64,000 bases of DNA from Aphanomyces cochlioides (GCA_019828595.1 JAHQRK010000001.1:2108001-2172000); one strand, 5' to 3'. Positions 29,055-39,961 are shown, numbered from the stretch's first letter. The notes: a model not told the origin generated them from the sequence alone. A program made the numbers and translations.

Positions 29055-31436
29055 ATGACGGAGAGATGTCTGCCGTGGCTGCTCCTGACTCTGGTGGTGG
29101 CTACAGCTCTCGAGAGCCTTGACACATGCAGCTTTGAAGGAACTTCATTGCATTCCCCGCGTCTCAACATCGCGCTGCATGCTCAAGCACAGGCATCAAG
29201 CAATCAACTTGTTGTAGGATCGGAAATGACATGCCGTGGTTTTGCGGATGCGTTCGAACGACAATGCCATCTCGTTCGTATCATGTATCCTGGCAATTAC
29301 AGCGCGATTGCAGACCACCTTTGGGATATTGTCTTTATCGAGGGCTGGTTTCCAGCCATCACTGCGTTCATCCATGAAGTTCGTCGAATGACAAGTGACT
29401 ACGTGAAAGTATACTTCTTCTGCTTAGACCCCGACTTCCCAGGTGGACTCACGCGACTTTAAATGATCTTTGCGGCTCACAATACTTGCCAGGTCTGAAC
29501 ATTATCCAGGATTTGGATGTGGATGCTTTCTTTACCAATAGCCACGAAGCCTTGGACATTCTTCAACACCATGCACATTACGCAGAATTCATGCAACTCG
29601 CGGCTACGTCATCACAGATATTTTCAACGCGCCTTGCACCAAAGCCATCCGTTGGATTGAATGCTTCGATTGTGTATGTTGGGAGCGTAGTTGGCATTGA
29701 AACGAAGCGTGATTTGCCTGCAATGCTCCATGAAGCCATTCCATTTGGTCTCATCATTTATGGTCATGCATGGGATCTATATCCCGAGTTCGCGCCTTAT
29801 TGGCGTGGCATTCTCCCACCTGAAGACCTCCTTGACGTATATGCGTCGGCCAAAGTCATCCTTGGAGCAACTATGTCTGGTCAACGCAGCAGTGGCATGA
29901 TCAACAACCGAGTCTTTGAAGTGTTGGCTGCTGGAAGCATTCTCATCAGCGACCACTTTGATGCACTCGAGCGTCTCTTTGGAGATCGCATTCTTTATTA
30001 TACCAAGCCTGGTGATATTGCACGGCACATGGCCACACTTGCAGCCTTTCCACATACCCCTCATGATCTCCGAGCTTTCATCAACGACCATCACACGTAC
30101 GACCATCGGGTTGAACAGATTCTGGCCGTCCATTTGACCAAACTGCCAATGTTACAGCTCGATAGTCGTCCCAATAGTCCATTGTTCGCTGTCGTCGTCG
30201 ATCATTCTTTCCTCGACACTGACTTCCTGGCTTCCATGTACGTCCAAGACGCCTTGATTCCTGCGCTTGAGAGTTTGCGCTCCTCGTATCGCGTTGTTTT
30301 TGTTTCCCTGGCGGATGCCGCACAAGCTACGTTGAAGCATGGAGATTTCGTCCTCTTCGTTTCGTGCTGGGCTTGTCCATTGGATATTGACGCCCGCAAG
30401 GCATTCCCTGAAGTCTCGGTGTATGGGAAGGGTCTCTACCTCTTGCGCACACCAATGGAACCGCTTCCTTCATCCGCCGCCGCTTTCTATGATGTCTTTT
30501 TCTCTACTGGCATGCAAGACGAAACTACCTTGGCACATTTACGGATACACAGACAACACGCATTTGGCCTTGCCGTTGAACATTATCAGCCTTACGTCAA
30601 GCCGTCTCGAGCATCATGCGAATGGATGGCAGTGGGCGACTGGGGAGCTGATGAGCAACGACTTATTCGCATCACAAGTTTCCCTCGACAACCAAATGCA
30701 ACTTCCGTCGTTGTCCTGGCGGAAAAGAATCGCCAAAACCATGCCAATTCGATTGCATTCCTCGAATCCTTGGGATATCGCGTCTTCTTCGCAACATCAC
30801 CGGCCCAAATTGTCTCTCGCCTGCGGGAATTCCAATGTAAAGCTATATTCTTGCCAGCAGTTGATGCTATGGGCAGTGGTGGCGATTGGCTTGTCAGTAT
30901 TGCTGCCAACATGGGTCTCACGTTGCACGTTGTGGACGACTCGATACGATGGGGCGCAGTTTACAATTTCAAACCTCGATGGGACTTGACGCACTTGGCC
31001 GATGTCTTTCGGCAAGGAATGGCCCGAACTCTTTGCTTTGGACGCGCAAACTCAACCGTGCGAATGGTACATCAGCTTACATTCAACAATTCCGTAAGAC
31101 ATTCAATGCTAGGTGTCGCCTCGGGACGGCGCTTTCGTTGGCCGCGTGTTCGCTATCGAGTTTCAAGTCTCGCGGCTCGACGTTCCTCGTGATTGCTACG
31201 TGTGCATCGTGATCAATAATCATACGCATAGCTGCGTGATGCATCCAGACTTGAAGTTCACATTGGCTTGGCCAATGTCAAGTACAGCTGGCTCCGCACT
31301 CTCTCTCCAGCTTGTGCTTGGGAGTAATATTTACGGCAACTACTTTGCCTCAGCGCCATCGATTCAAGTCTACTACGCCCCGGACTTGCCTGAAGAGCCA
31401 CGATCGTCAAGAGCTTATCACGTTTTATTGGAGTGA
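29055..31436 (+). CDS. Secreted CgeB-like glycosyltransferase
   Basis: The start MTERCLPWLLLTLVVATALE is a signal peptide. One intron (about 29443-29493) joins DPDFPG to LNIIQDLDVDAFF. The central part has IVYVGSVVGIETKRDLPAML, YASAKVILGATMSGQRSSGM, NNRVFEVLAAGSILISDHFD and LYYTKPGDIARHM. That is the C-terminal Rossmann half of GT-B enzymes of the CgeB/Glyco_trans_1_2 type. A second Rossmann-like block follows (SVVVLAEKNRQNH). A second intron (about 31066-31112) leads to a C-terminal beta-rich segment ending AYHVLLE. It is probably a Golgi or secreted sugar transferase of unknown substrate. Confidence 0.65.
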
Positions 31437-31440
31437 TGAA

Positions 31441-31487
31441 AGGGTCGAGAGTTTAGGGATGTAGGGTTTAAGGGGTGAAGGGGTTTA
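31441..31487. repeat. G-rich telomere-like stretch
   Basis: AGTTTAGGGATGTAGGG followed by TTTAAGGGG and TGAAGGGGTTTA looks like decayed TTTAGGG-type repeats. It lies directly after the glycosyltransferase stop and at the left edge of the transposon island. A similar stretch lies at 40066-40135. Confidence 0.4.
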
Positions 31488-31508
31488 CTTCACACTCACT
31501 TCATTCGA

Positions 31509-31548
31509 GGACATCAAATTGAACACGCTTGCAATGGTACTCCCAAAA
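31509..31548 (-). pseudogene. Short relic of a GFA-type gene
   Basis: ACACGCTTGCAATGGTACTC with flanking GACATCAAATTG resembles the region coding ACHCKRVKFEFDV in the copy at 28489-28862 (28797-28840). About 40 bp is recognisable. It is a third, nearly erased copy or a spread fragment. Confidence 0.35.
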
Positions 31549-31684
31549 ATAGCATAAAACACACATTTGTGTAGTGTTTATGTTCGATTTGTGTACCAAT
31601 TCTGTGTTCTGCATATGTTCGAGTTCAGTGTCGCAGCCACCCAAAAACACAGAGCAGACACAAGACTGCGAGGGAGTGCAAGCG

Positions 31685-32941
31685 ATGAGGAGTGCTCGTT
31701 GGTGGTGGCTTCAGCACAGGCAAACCGTGAAGACAGAAGAAAGGCAGTCCAGCCTGCAGCTCGCTTGCTTGTTGCGACTCCGCATGATGATTCGGACACG
31801 CAATAAGGTAAAGAAATACTGTATTTTCTGCAACCTCACAAGTTTAAAGATTCAATCGACAGCGCTGGTGGACGGCTCCAAGATCCCCTGGCATACGATG
31901 TATGCTGGCAAGTGCAATGAGAGCTTCATTGCAACAACAAGCCTCGACTACGAATCCTTCGATAAACTTTTAGCAGTATTCTCATCGAAATACATCGTAA
32001 AGTCTGGACCTGGTATAAATATTAAATATCAATGAATTCACAACTAACAGGAAAGTAGGTCAGCGTGGGCGTCCCAGTCGATGCTCGCATAAGCATGTTG
32101 TTCTTGCGTGCCTGCTGCACTCGTATGCTGCTCCAGTTGAGCACAAAACTCTGAGTGAGTTGTTTGGAATTCCCCCTTCAACACTTTCTCGTGTACTTTT
32201 AAAGGCCGAGATAGCACTGAGTGCTGCACTTCGAGATATCCCAGAGGCAAGAATTCAATTCCCAAACCTTGAAACACAGCAATCATGGGCTGATTCATGT
32301 TGTTTTCGAGAGCCCAATGCCCCGAGGGTTGCATTCTTTCTTGATGGATAGAACTACGATGTCCAAGAGCCTTCAAGTAGAGATATTCATAACGCTTATT
32401 ACAATGGTATGGATGGGGGTATTGATGTTTTAACTAATTACTAGGCTGGTTGCATTCGACATTCGTCACTGGGGTTTTACTCTACGGCGTTGATGGGACA
32501 TTGGTTTGGGGCCAACACAACTTTCCTGGTTCGTGGAATGACAGCGAAATGAGCCGTCCACTGCAGGAACTTCTACAGTCACCTGGAGTACTTGCACCGG
32601 AAGTCTGTGTTGCTGCAGACTCAGCGTTTCCTGTGAGCAAAGAGAACTTTGGCCGCATTGTCACGCCTCTCAAAAAGGGGGATTTAGAAAGAGCGTCGAC
32701 AGATTGTCAAGATGCTATGATTGTAGTTAGCAATGCAATTACCTCGCTTCGTCAAGCTGCTGAATGGGGCATGGGATCTGCATCGAAAACTTATCGTGCC
32801 CTTTTGCTGCCTTTGCCGTACAGCCCACAAAAAAAGGCTCGTCGACTTTCAGTGATATATCGTCTCTAAAATTATCGTGTGCGAAGCACGGGTATTAGCC
32901 AAATCCGATCTGTATTTCAACAAACACAAGTTGTAGATTAG
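31685..32941 (+). pseudogene. PIF/Harbinger transposase, inactivated
   Basis: The frame starts near MRSARWWWLQHRQTVK. SKIPWHTMYAG and TSLDYESFDKLLAVF follow, and after an intron GQRGRPSRCSHKHVVLACLL, TLSELFGIPPSTLSRVL, a DDE_4 block HNFPGSWNDSEMSRPL, VAADSAFPVSKENFG, and GSASKTYRALLLPLPY. Two in-frame stops occur inside conserved sequence: a TAG right after AFFLDG near 32347-32353, and a TAA before NYRVRSTGISQIRSVFQ near 32869. The element is therefore not autonomous as it stands. A Myb-like partner gene lies convergently downstream. Confidence 0.75.
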
Positions 32942-32959
32942 CTTTAACTAGCTGTAACT

Positions 32960-33751
32960 CTACTTTGAATCTGACGTGTCCATCAATTTCGACATAAATG
33001 CCATCATTAGCATGTCATGTATTTCCTCGCGTTTGCGTGCTTCACGTTCACGTTCATCGCGTTCTAACTTTTCTTGACGACGAATTTCAGCTTGTTCCAT
33101 TCGCCATTGTTGTTCACGCTCTTCCATCTTCATCATAAAAGTCAATAACGCGTCGTTGGGAGCTGGAGCCGGCGGGGTAGATAGTTTTGCTAGAAAATAT
33201 CAATGAATAAATTAGATAAAATTCTTACCGATGACAGCATCAAGAGAAGATCGTCGCTGCGCTGCCATTGACATTGCCGGCACTCCACGTTCTGGCTTTA
33301 ACGCCACAAGAGCCTCTGGGGTTAAACCAAGGCGTGGAGAAGCTCGTGGTGCATCAGGGACAAATATAGTATTTTCTTCGGTTGAAACTTCGTCGTCGTC
33401 TTCATGTTGGCTTCAGTTGACACACATTTCTGTATTGTTATCATTAAGCTCAAGAACACCTACGTGCCTCTTGATGTCTTCAAAGATTCGCTTCGCTCGC
33501 AGGACTTCTGGGGGGCAGTATGGGTCCCCAGAAGGCTTGGTTTTGTTTTTAAGGCCGAGAAACTTCCGGCGTAAGCTGTCGCTGTCTCGGTTTGGCCATT
33601 CAGTTGGAGCATTTTGATTAAAGGCATACGCAACATGTTCCCACATATTTTGCCCGAACGGTTTCAATTCCTCCACAAGCTCCAACCACCGTCTGGTCTC
33701 ACTGTGCGTGAAATTGCGCGACTTCGCACGAGACTTACGGGAGCGCTCCAT
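32960..33751 (-). CDS. Myb/SANT-like protein, Harbinger partner
   Basis: The ATG at 33751 gives MERSRKSRAKSRNFTHSETR, then RWLELVEELKPFG...MWEHVAYAFN and RDSDSLRRKFLGLKNKTKPSG, a trihelix/Myb-like DNA-binding fold. A TGA within EMCVN-S is bypassed if a 22-nt intron (GTCAAC...ATGAAG) is spliced. A 38-nt intron near 33188-33230 then joins SLDAVI to AKLSTPPAPAP. The C-terminus is a charged coiled coil (MEEREQQWRMEQAEIRRQEK). PIF/Harbinger elements carry such a second protein, which helps transposase reach DNA. It lies convergent with the transposase pseudogene, 18 bp apart. Confidence 0.6.
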
Positions 33752-33837
33752 CGATGTTGGAGAAGGCAAAAATGGGAATGGCTGTTGTGGCGATTTAGCG
33801 ACCGTGTATGTAACAAATATGCACATCTCTTGCACAT

Positions 33838-33960
33838 ATTGTCAATTCGATTCGAATTTGGAGTTGGCAGTCGAATCGAATAGATTCTGGCAATCGATTT
33901 TAGTATAGATTGGCCAATCATATAGCTTCAAAAATTATTCAAACGACCAATCAAAACACA
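33838..33960. repeat. Right member of the diverged inverted pair
   Basis: CAATTCGATTCG, GAATCGAATAGATTC, GATTGGCCAATC and GACCAATCAAAAC form the inverse of the repeat at 28205-28310. It starts just upstream of the Myb-like gene, so it may be the right terminal inverted repeat of the Harbinger element. Confidence 0.4.
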
Positions 33961-34273
33961 TCTTGATTCACGCTCCGTCCGTCCATGATCAATGCGACCA
34001 CCCCACCAGTGCACAGATACAACACTCGTTCTTCTCCATCGCCTCCTCCCCCGCATGGTACCTTCCCATCTGAGTTAACTCTCATATGATTCTCTCTATA
34101 GCAAACCAGCTTTATCGCTTGCGCGCTGATGTAATCGTGAAAGAAACCGTTTATGGGAGAGATCACAATGGCAAGCGTCTTCAACCTCAGGTTTTCGAAG
34201 GCTCATCATGGGAGGCCATCAAAGAGCGAATCTTTGAGTTTTCACGCTCCACGCACGCTCCAACATAATCTCG

Positions 34274-35029
34274 ATGGCCAACTATACATCGGACCCACGA
34301 GAATGGTCCGTTTCGACTGACGTGCCAACAGTCCACGACTTCGACTCCTTCATTACAATAAAGATGGGGAGGAACCAATTCAAACCGACGAGTATAACCC
34401 AAGCACACCAGTATTTAGTGGACCATGTCGATCGAGTATTTACCGTCGTGATTTTCAAGTGGGGAAACAAAATCAATTCAGCTGCAGATCTACAAGAGTT
34501 CAATCGGCAATGCGTGGCGCCGCAAAATCAAGATACAGCTGGCGCGGCAGCAGAGGCATTGCATCAACAAACCGTTCAAGAACTGAAAACTCAATGGAAC
34601 GGCTTCTACACTGCATATGAATCTACTTGGCGAATGTGGGCCGCACAGATCTTGAAGCGACCGACACATGAACATGACGCCCTGGTTGCCCGACCTCCCC
34701 CTGTCCATATGATTCATTTGTTTGAATCTGTGCCAAACAGTGCCCAAGTCCGAAATGAAAGTCTTCAAAGAAGCCTGACGCTGGCTCAAGACGTCGTTGA
34801 TTCGTGCCTGGATGACATCAATGTCTTGATGAAGGATGCGAAGACTTTGATGTTGCGAGCCAAGTCATGTTTTGAAATGTTGGAAGCCAAAAAGAGCATT
34901 ATTGGCAGCTTTGGCAGGGAGGTTCTCCCTCTTGACGTTGATGAGCGTTTTGACAGCTTGCTCCATACAATTCCTAATCTAGACGACGCTGAACACGATG
35001 AAGAGCAGAGCGAAAGTGAACTCAGTTAA
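34274..35029 (+). CDS. Hypothetical protein in the transposon island
   Basis: The frame of 251 residues starts MANYTSDPREWSVSTDV and contains FDSFITIKMGRNQFKP and VDHVDRVFTVVIFKWGNK. A helical C-terminal half follows (LKDAKTLMLRAK-like, CFEMLEAKKSII), with an acidic end. An upstream frame (34086-34268, MILSIANQLYRLRADVIV) ends 3 bases before this ATG and may be its first exon in another phase. No family is recognised. It ends 20 bp from the stop of the minus-strand DD34E transposase, so it could be an accessory ORF of that element. Confidence 0.45.
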   Translation: MANYTSDPREWSVSTDVPTVHDFDSFITIKMGRNQFKPTSITQAHQYLVDHVDRVFTVVIFKWGNKINSAADLQEFNRQCVAPQNQDTAGAAAEALHQQTVQELKTQWNGFYTAYESTWRMWAAQILKRPTHEHDALVARPPPVHMIHLFESVPNSAQVRNESLQRSLTLAQDVVDSCLDDINVLMKDAKTLMLRAKSCFEMLEAKKSIIGSFGREVLPLDVDERFDSLLHTIPNLDDAEHDEEQSESELS

Positions 35030-35049
35030 ACGAAAAATGGATTTTAATT

Positions 35050-36180
35050 TTACGACGTCTCGTTTTGCTCATCATTGTCAATGAAATCCAACAAGTTGTC
35101 AAGCTCAGTTGCTGCTTGAGCTTCACGTATGCCAGATAATTGTTCGTCGTGGCGGAAACGGCCTTGGCGTGTGTAGCCACAGTGGTGGTAGATGCGATAA
35201 ATCGTATTTCTGAAATTTCTTCATGATGCTCATGACAAAATGCAATAAGTCGCGGGTTGCTGATTCCTTGTAATATCGTCGGAATGCCTTCTTGATGAGT
35301 CCAAACACGTACTCGATGGGATTAAAAAATGGACAATAAGCAGGCAAAAAGATTGGTATAATGCCAAGGGAACGCAAAGAGTACACAATATCCGCGTGGC
35401 AGTGAATGCTTGCGCCATCCAAAATCCAAATGGAGCCTTTGCCAGGGTAAACTGAGCATTGCTTCGCATGGATGGCACAATATTTGACAAATTTATGACG
35501 ATCAAAAGTCCCGATGGTGTCGAACACTTGCACAATGCCGTTGACATCAATGAAACAAAGCATGGACACTCGAGGTTTCCTGTCAAATTCGCCCCTAAAG
35601 CACAGCCGTCTACCTTTTATGGCGTATCCTCTTTTCCGCAGCATCCCTCGCGAGTCGAAACTGACTTCGTCCAGAAACTCAATGTTGTGGTGTGACCAAT
35701 TGATAGATGCGAGTTCATGAAAGAACCGAAAGACGTCATCTTGCCTAACCTGGGTTGCATATGAAGTAGAGTAGAGTAGACGATATAGAGCAGTACCTGC
35801 ATAGCCCTGCGCTCCAATATCTTCCAGGTAAAACCAAACTTGTGAATAATTCGCCAAACTGATGACACAGAGATATATTTCTTGAAGCGCATTTCAAATG
35901 CTTTCTTTGCCTCGTCCAGAAAGGCGATGGGGTTTTGTTTGTAGAAATCAACAATCCATTGTTGTTGCTCCTCGCTGATGTGTTTGAGGACTAGAGTTTG
36001 CTTACGCTGATAGTCTGTCGAGGACTCATAGCGCTCAATCCAATTCGACACTGTGCTTAGAGACTTGCAAAGCAGACGTGCAATCTTGGTACGCTGAATT
36101 CCAAGGAAGTAGTACATGAAGAGGGCATGCATCACCGTGTTCCTTGATGCATGTTGATGCTTGACTTGCTGAAGGATCAT
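35050..36180 (-). pseudogene. IS630/Tc1-mariner DD34E transposase, frameshifted
   Basis: The ATG at 36180 opens MILQQVKHQHASRNTVMHAL, followed by an HTH (IARLLCKSLSTVSNWIERYE) and SVSSVWRIIHKFGFTWK. One intron of about 48 nt follows. The catalytic D, D and E lie in EFLDEVSF, WILDGASIH and NPIEYVFG, with 34 residues between the last two. After IMKKF one extra base (near 35205-35213) breaks the frame. The correct frame resumes as NTIYRIYHHCGYTRQGRF and ends NDEQNETS at 35050. No terminal repeats were identified. One base change makes it non-functional, if real. Confidence 0.7.
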
Positions 36181-36397
36181 TTTCAAATTTGTGGCTTTCG
36201 GGGTGCTAATACTTGTTTAATTATAGTATACAAAAACCAAGTCTAACTCATCCCAGTACATTCAAAATCTGTTTGGCAAAACGACTGGGAAGTCCAAATT
36301 TCAGTGAAATTGACAATATTTATTTGAATCAAAACATAGTCTTGTGAGACATATTCTACGTATCGAAGGCATTTGTGTGCAAAATTTCTTTAATATA

Positions 36398-37910
36398 CAG
36401 TAAAACTTGGCAAGTGAAACACCTCATATAGCGAAACACCTCACATCATGAACGATATTTCATCCACCGATTTTTGTCCATTCAATTCATCCTGCTAAGT
36501 GAAACAGATTAACCTCTCAAACTAAACACACACATATAATGAAAGCAGTATAAACAACTTCTCTTGGTCCGATTGACACCACGCGACATGGTTGAGTTGA
36601 GCCTTACTGAAAGGGCGAAAATTGTCTAGCTAATTGACGCAGCCACTCCATACAAGACAATATGTCAAAGGTTTAACTGTTCGAAAGCTATGATAACACG
36701 CATCAAGCACACAAGGGACCAAATTGCCGACCAAATTGCTCAAAATGGAGACCCCGACTCAAAACGACCCTGCCGCTTGGTCGGCGATCACTAGAACTAG
36801 ACCGCCGCATATACACGTGGTTTTGCAAAGCGAGGTCTACAAAAGTCCTTGCCGTCAGTGGACCCATGATTCAAGAGGCTGCGATGAACCTTCAGAACTT
36901 CCGAGCCTCTAACGGATGGCTCCATAATTTCCGCGCTCGACATAACATTCAATTTCGAACACTGTCTGGAGAATCTGCAGTCGTCGATATGACCAGAGTA
37001 TTGGACTGGAAGATGGCAATCACTGCCATTGTCAATGAATACAATCCTAAAGACGTATTCAACTGCGATGAAACCGGTCTGTTTTGGCGTGGTCTTCCTA
37101 CCAAGTCTCTAACAATGCGTGGTGAAGAATGTAAGGGTGGTGAAAAAGCAAAGGAGCGTGTGACGATCCTCTTGACTGCTTCGGCTGTTGGTGAAAAATT
37201 GCCCTTGCTTGTGATCAACAAATCGTACATGCCCAGAGCATTCAAGAAGACACTCCCTCTTGGTGTCCTTTGGCACGCGAACGCAAAGGCTTGGATGGAC
37301 GGATCAATCTTTTCAAGCTATTGTATGTGGCTGAACAAACGAATGAGTGACGCAGGACGCAAGGTTCTCCTTATCCTAGACAATGCGCGATTCCACTGGA
37401 TATCGATGGGTTGCTGACTTAGATGATGGCAATGAGGTGGCTACGGAGGACGACGTCGAATGTCGTGAAATCGTTGATATGATGGGTGCTATCGGAGTCG
37501 CTTCGAGTGACGTGTGCATTGAAGAGAATGTCCCTGCCTTCGACACGGTTGCAACGTCTTGGGAGGCTACGATTTTCAATCCTGATCCTGAAATGAGAAG
37601 TGAGGATGAAGTCGATGAATTCGAAGACATACCGCCTTCAACACATGAAGTCCTAGCAGCAGCTCAAAAGATCGAATGTTGGGGGCGCCATGTAAACGCT
37701 GATATCCACCGTGAGTTGCATGGTATTCGAGTGGCCGTGGCAAATCACCGACGCAGTCTTCCAAATGGGATATTGGATAATTGGCTGAATAATTAGAGAT
37801 CAGAGAACCTCTAATATTTTATTTTATTAAAACCTCAGGTTCCGAAACACCTCACAACTTGAACGAATTATCAGTCCACCGAAGTGTGTTTCACTTAGCA
37901 GGTTTCACTG
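36398..37910 (+). mobile_element. pogo-type DNA transposon with TIRs and TA duplication
   Basis: The left end is CAGTAAAACTTGGCAAGTG and the right end, read inwards, is CAGTGAAACCTGCTAAGTG. Each is followed by AAACAC and is flanked outside by TA (36396-36397 and 37911-37912). The length is 1513 bp. Sub-terminal copies of GAAACACCTCA occur at both ends (around 36416, 36433 and 37845). The transposase inside is dead. Confidence 0.85.
36588..37796 (+). pseudogene. pogo/Tigger transposase with stops and internal deletion
   Basis: MVELSLTERAKIV is followed at once by a TAG. Beyond it the CENP-B-like HTH continues (TICQRFNCSKAMITRIKHTR), then another stop. The DDE part gives GWLHNFRARHNI, FNCDETGLFWRGLPTKSL, ERVTILLTASAVGEKLPLL, WMDGSIF and VLLILDNARFH, with the first two Asp. 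The sequence then jumps to an unrelated acidic C-terminal segment in another frame (DLDDGNEVATEDDVEC to NGILDNWLNN). The third catalytic Asp region is deleted. Confidence 0.8.
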
Positions 37911-37960
37911 TATGTGCATTCTGTGTTGACGTTTATTTGTGTCTGTGTTGTTATTTGTTA

Positions 37961-38303
37961 CAGTGCCTCCTCGATTTTCGCGCACTCCAAAATTATTTAG
38001 TTTTAGAGTATATAAGCTCTTCTGCGTATAAATTATGAGAGTTTTTCCAACAGAGTATAACGCTGAGCCGAGTTTCTAGTCATTCAATAAGTCCGGAATA
38101 GCGTTAACGCGCTCGATAGCGCGACGCTCCTGATTGCGCTGAATTAAATTTTGAGCTGCTTTTGACGACATATTGTCCCTGATGATTTACGTTTTGAATT
38201 CGCAAGATATCGACTGGTACGTGACCTCAATATTTAATAATAATTGAGTTTGACAGTATATTCATTGATGGCTTGCGCGAAAATCGAGGAGATACTAGTA
38301 CTG
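37961..38303. mobile_element. pogo-like MITE
   Basis: CAGTGCCTCCTCGATTTTCG(CGCA) at the left is matched inverted by CTCCTCGATTTTCGCGCA ending ...CAGTA at the right. TA flanks both sides (37959-37960, 38304-38305). The length is 343 bp. A 31-codon minus-strand fragment (MSSKAAQNLIQRNQERRAIE) inside may be a transposase remnant. It lies 50 bp from the pogo element. Confidence 0.7.
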
Positions 38304-38868
38304 TATTACGCAGTTAAGTTACACTCTCTCGGCGGGCGCAATGCAGCCACAGGCCGCGTACTAGGGCTAACCTAGCGGAGGTAACATAATACAATATGAA
38401 AGGGGGGTGGGGGGCTGTCCACTGCAGAGTCGGTGAAAATGCTGGTCCAGCTCAACGTCCATTAGTTCGGGCACTAATGACGGTTCGTCCATATAATGGG
38501 CTTGGGGGGTGGGCGTCGTGGATGGACGCGACGGCATTTAGCCAAAAACGCGGGGGCGTAATCTTTTGTGGGGCGATCACATTCGGAAAAGGAGTATGTG
38601 AAGGGGTCCTTCGTGTAGACCTGGCAAGGTCGGCGAGGGCACTTGGGCGCCATGGGCTTCTGAACATTCGCGGATATACATCCTTTGAGGGGGCTATGTT
38701 TCATTTGAGGAAACGTCTTGATTGGCTTCGCGGGCAAAGCAAAATCGTTGAGAAGGCGCCAATGGCGGATCATAAATGGGAAGGCCTTGCGGCGTGGGAT
38801 TGCTACCCAGTGTCGAATGAAGAAAGGCCAGACAAAAGTCGTCGGGTCAATTCTGGGAACCCCTGTTA
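38304..38868. other. No recognisable gene
   Basis: This GC-richer stretch is open on both strands for long distances (for example plus 38396-38917). The frames are Trp/Arg-rich and match nothing known to me. It is probably old transposon sequence. Confidence 0.35.
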
Positions 38869-39961
38869 TCATTTCCTCATAGAAGCGCTTCGGTGCAAGT
38901 TGAGCCTTTTCAGCTGATTTTGGCAGTAAAAATTCCCCTGGGATAATGGTCGCGTGAGAGGATGCTCACTTTTTGGTGGTGTACGGTTGTCAACTTGTGC
39001 ACCAAAGTGGAAGACCTCTCGAACAGGAAGTGCTCTTTGATAGGACGGTTTTGTGGATGGGGCTGATTCTACCAAGGGCTGCATCCATGCACCATGTGCA
39101 CCAAAAAGAAATACTTCCCGAACCGTAGAACTGTCTTGTGCGGTAGAGCTTGGTTGAGCATTGGCTTTGAGTCGGCGATTTCGCCTTATCGATGTGTTTT
39201 GCGGCTGAAATCCAGAATAGTTTTTGTTTGTCACGTCAGAGGATGCATTGGTTGGACGGCATGCGTCGTCAATTGTTGGCGGGGTGCCTTCCCACGGTCG
39301 GGTCGCAGAGCTGCTTGTGCGCCTCAAGGAGCATGAAGCGTGTGTGAAGTGAGGATGGTGGTGAACTCGCTGAATGCAGCCATTTGCCGTGTAAGCAGTA
39401 TGTAGTGAGCGACGTGGTTGCGTCGAAACCACGAGTGGTTCATTTCTTGGTCGCACATGTTGGTCGGACTGTGCGCTACTGGGAATACCAGGGAAGCCAG
39501 TGGCCATGTAATTGAGGAAAATGTCAGTAGCAAAAGGGTCAATCTCCTCGTCTGTCTCCACCATCGGACTTCGGATGCAGTGGTAAGGACCCCATTCGAG
39601 CTTTGTCAAGATGGGGAAAAAGTTTGCCGCTTTGGCCATGGTTAATCGTGTTTGTGTTGCCATGTCGTAGTCCCAAGCTTTGATTTCTTCGATAAGACCC
39701 GGTCGGTCTGCAGGGTTCTCGCGCACTGCGCAGCGATGCGCAGTGCGCTGGCTGATAGTGGACCGCAAGGCTGCGCCGGCAGCGCCATACGTGAAGGATT
39801 TTTCTTGGTGCTCCGCGCCCCGCTTGCTCTGTACCTGGAATATTTGGGAATCCCCATAGTGGACCACTGTCTTCTTGCTTGTAGCGTATGCATCGAACTA
39901 TGCCATGCAGAAATTGAGGTGGAGAGAGTAGATTATCTCTTCGTCCAGCCTGTTCCGTCAT
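38869..39961 (-). CDS. Unknown ORF, possibly transposon-derived
   Basis: An ATG at 39961 (MTEQAGRRDNLLSPPQFLHG) may join, through a frame change near 39835, the long frame that reads RPGLIEEIKAWDYDMATQ, ILTKLEWGPYHCIRSP and PFATDIFLNYMATGFPG. The last third contains two copies of VREVF-FGA (VREVFLFGAHGA and VREVFHFGAQVD), an internal duplication. The long frame itself has no ATG near its 5' end. It lies at the edge of a transposon island. No family is recognised, and it may be a decayed retroelement part. Confidence 0.3.

Noticed and set aside
38396..38917. 173-codon plus-strand frame
   Set aside because: Odd composition (many Trp/Arg), no homology, and overlapping open frames on the other strand. 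Coding status cannot be supported.
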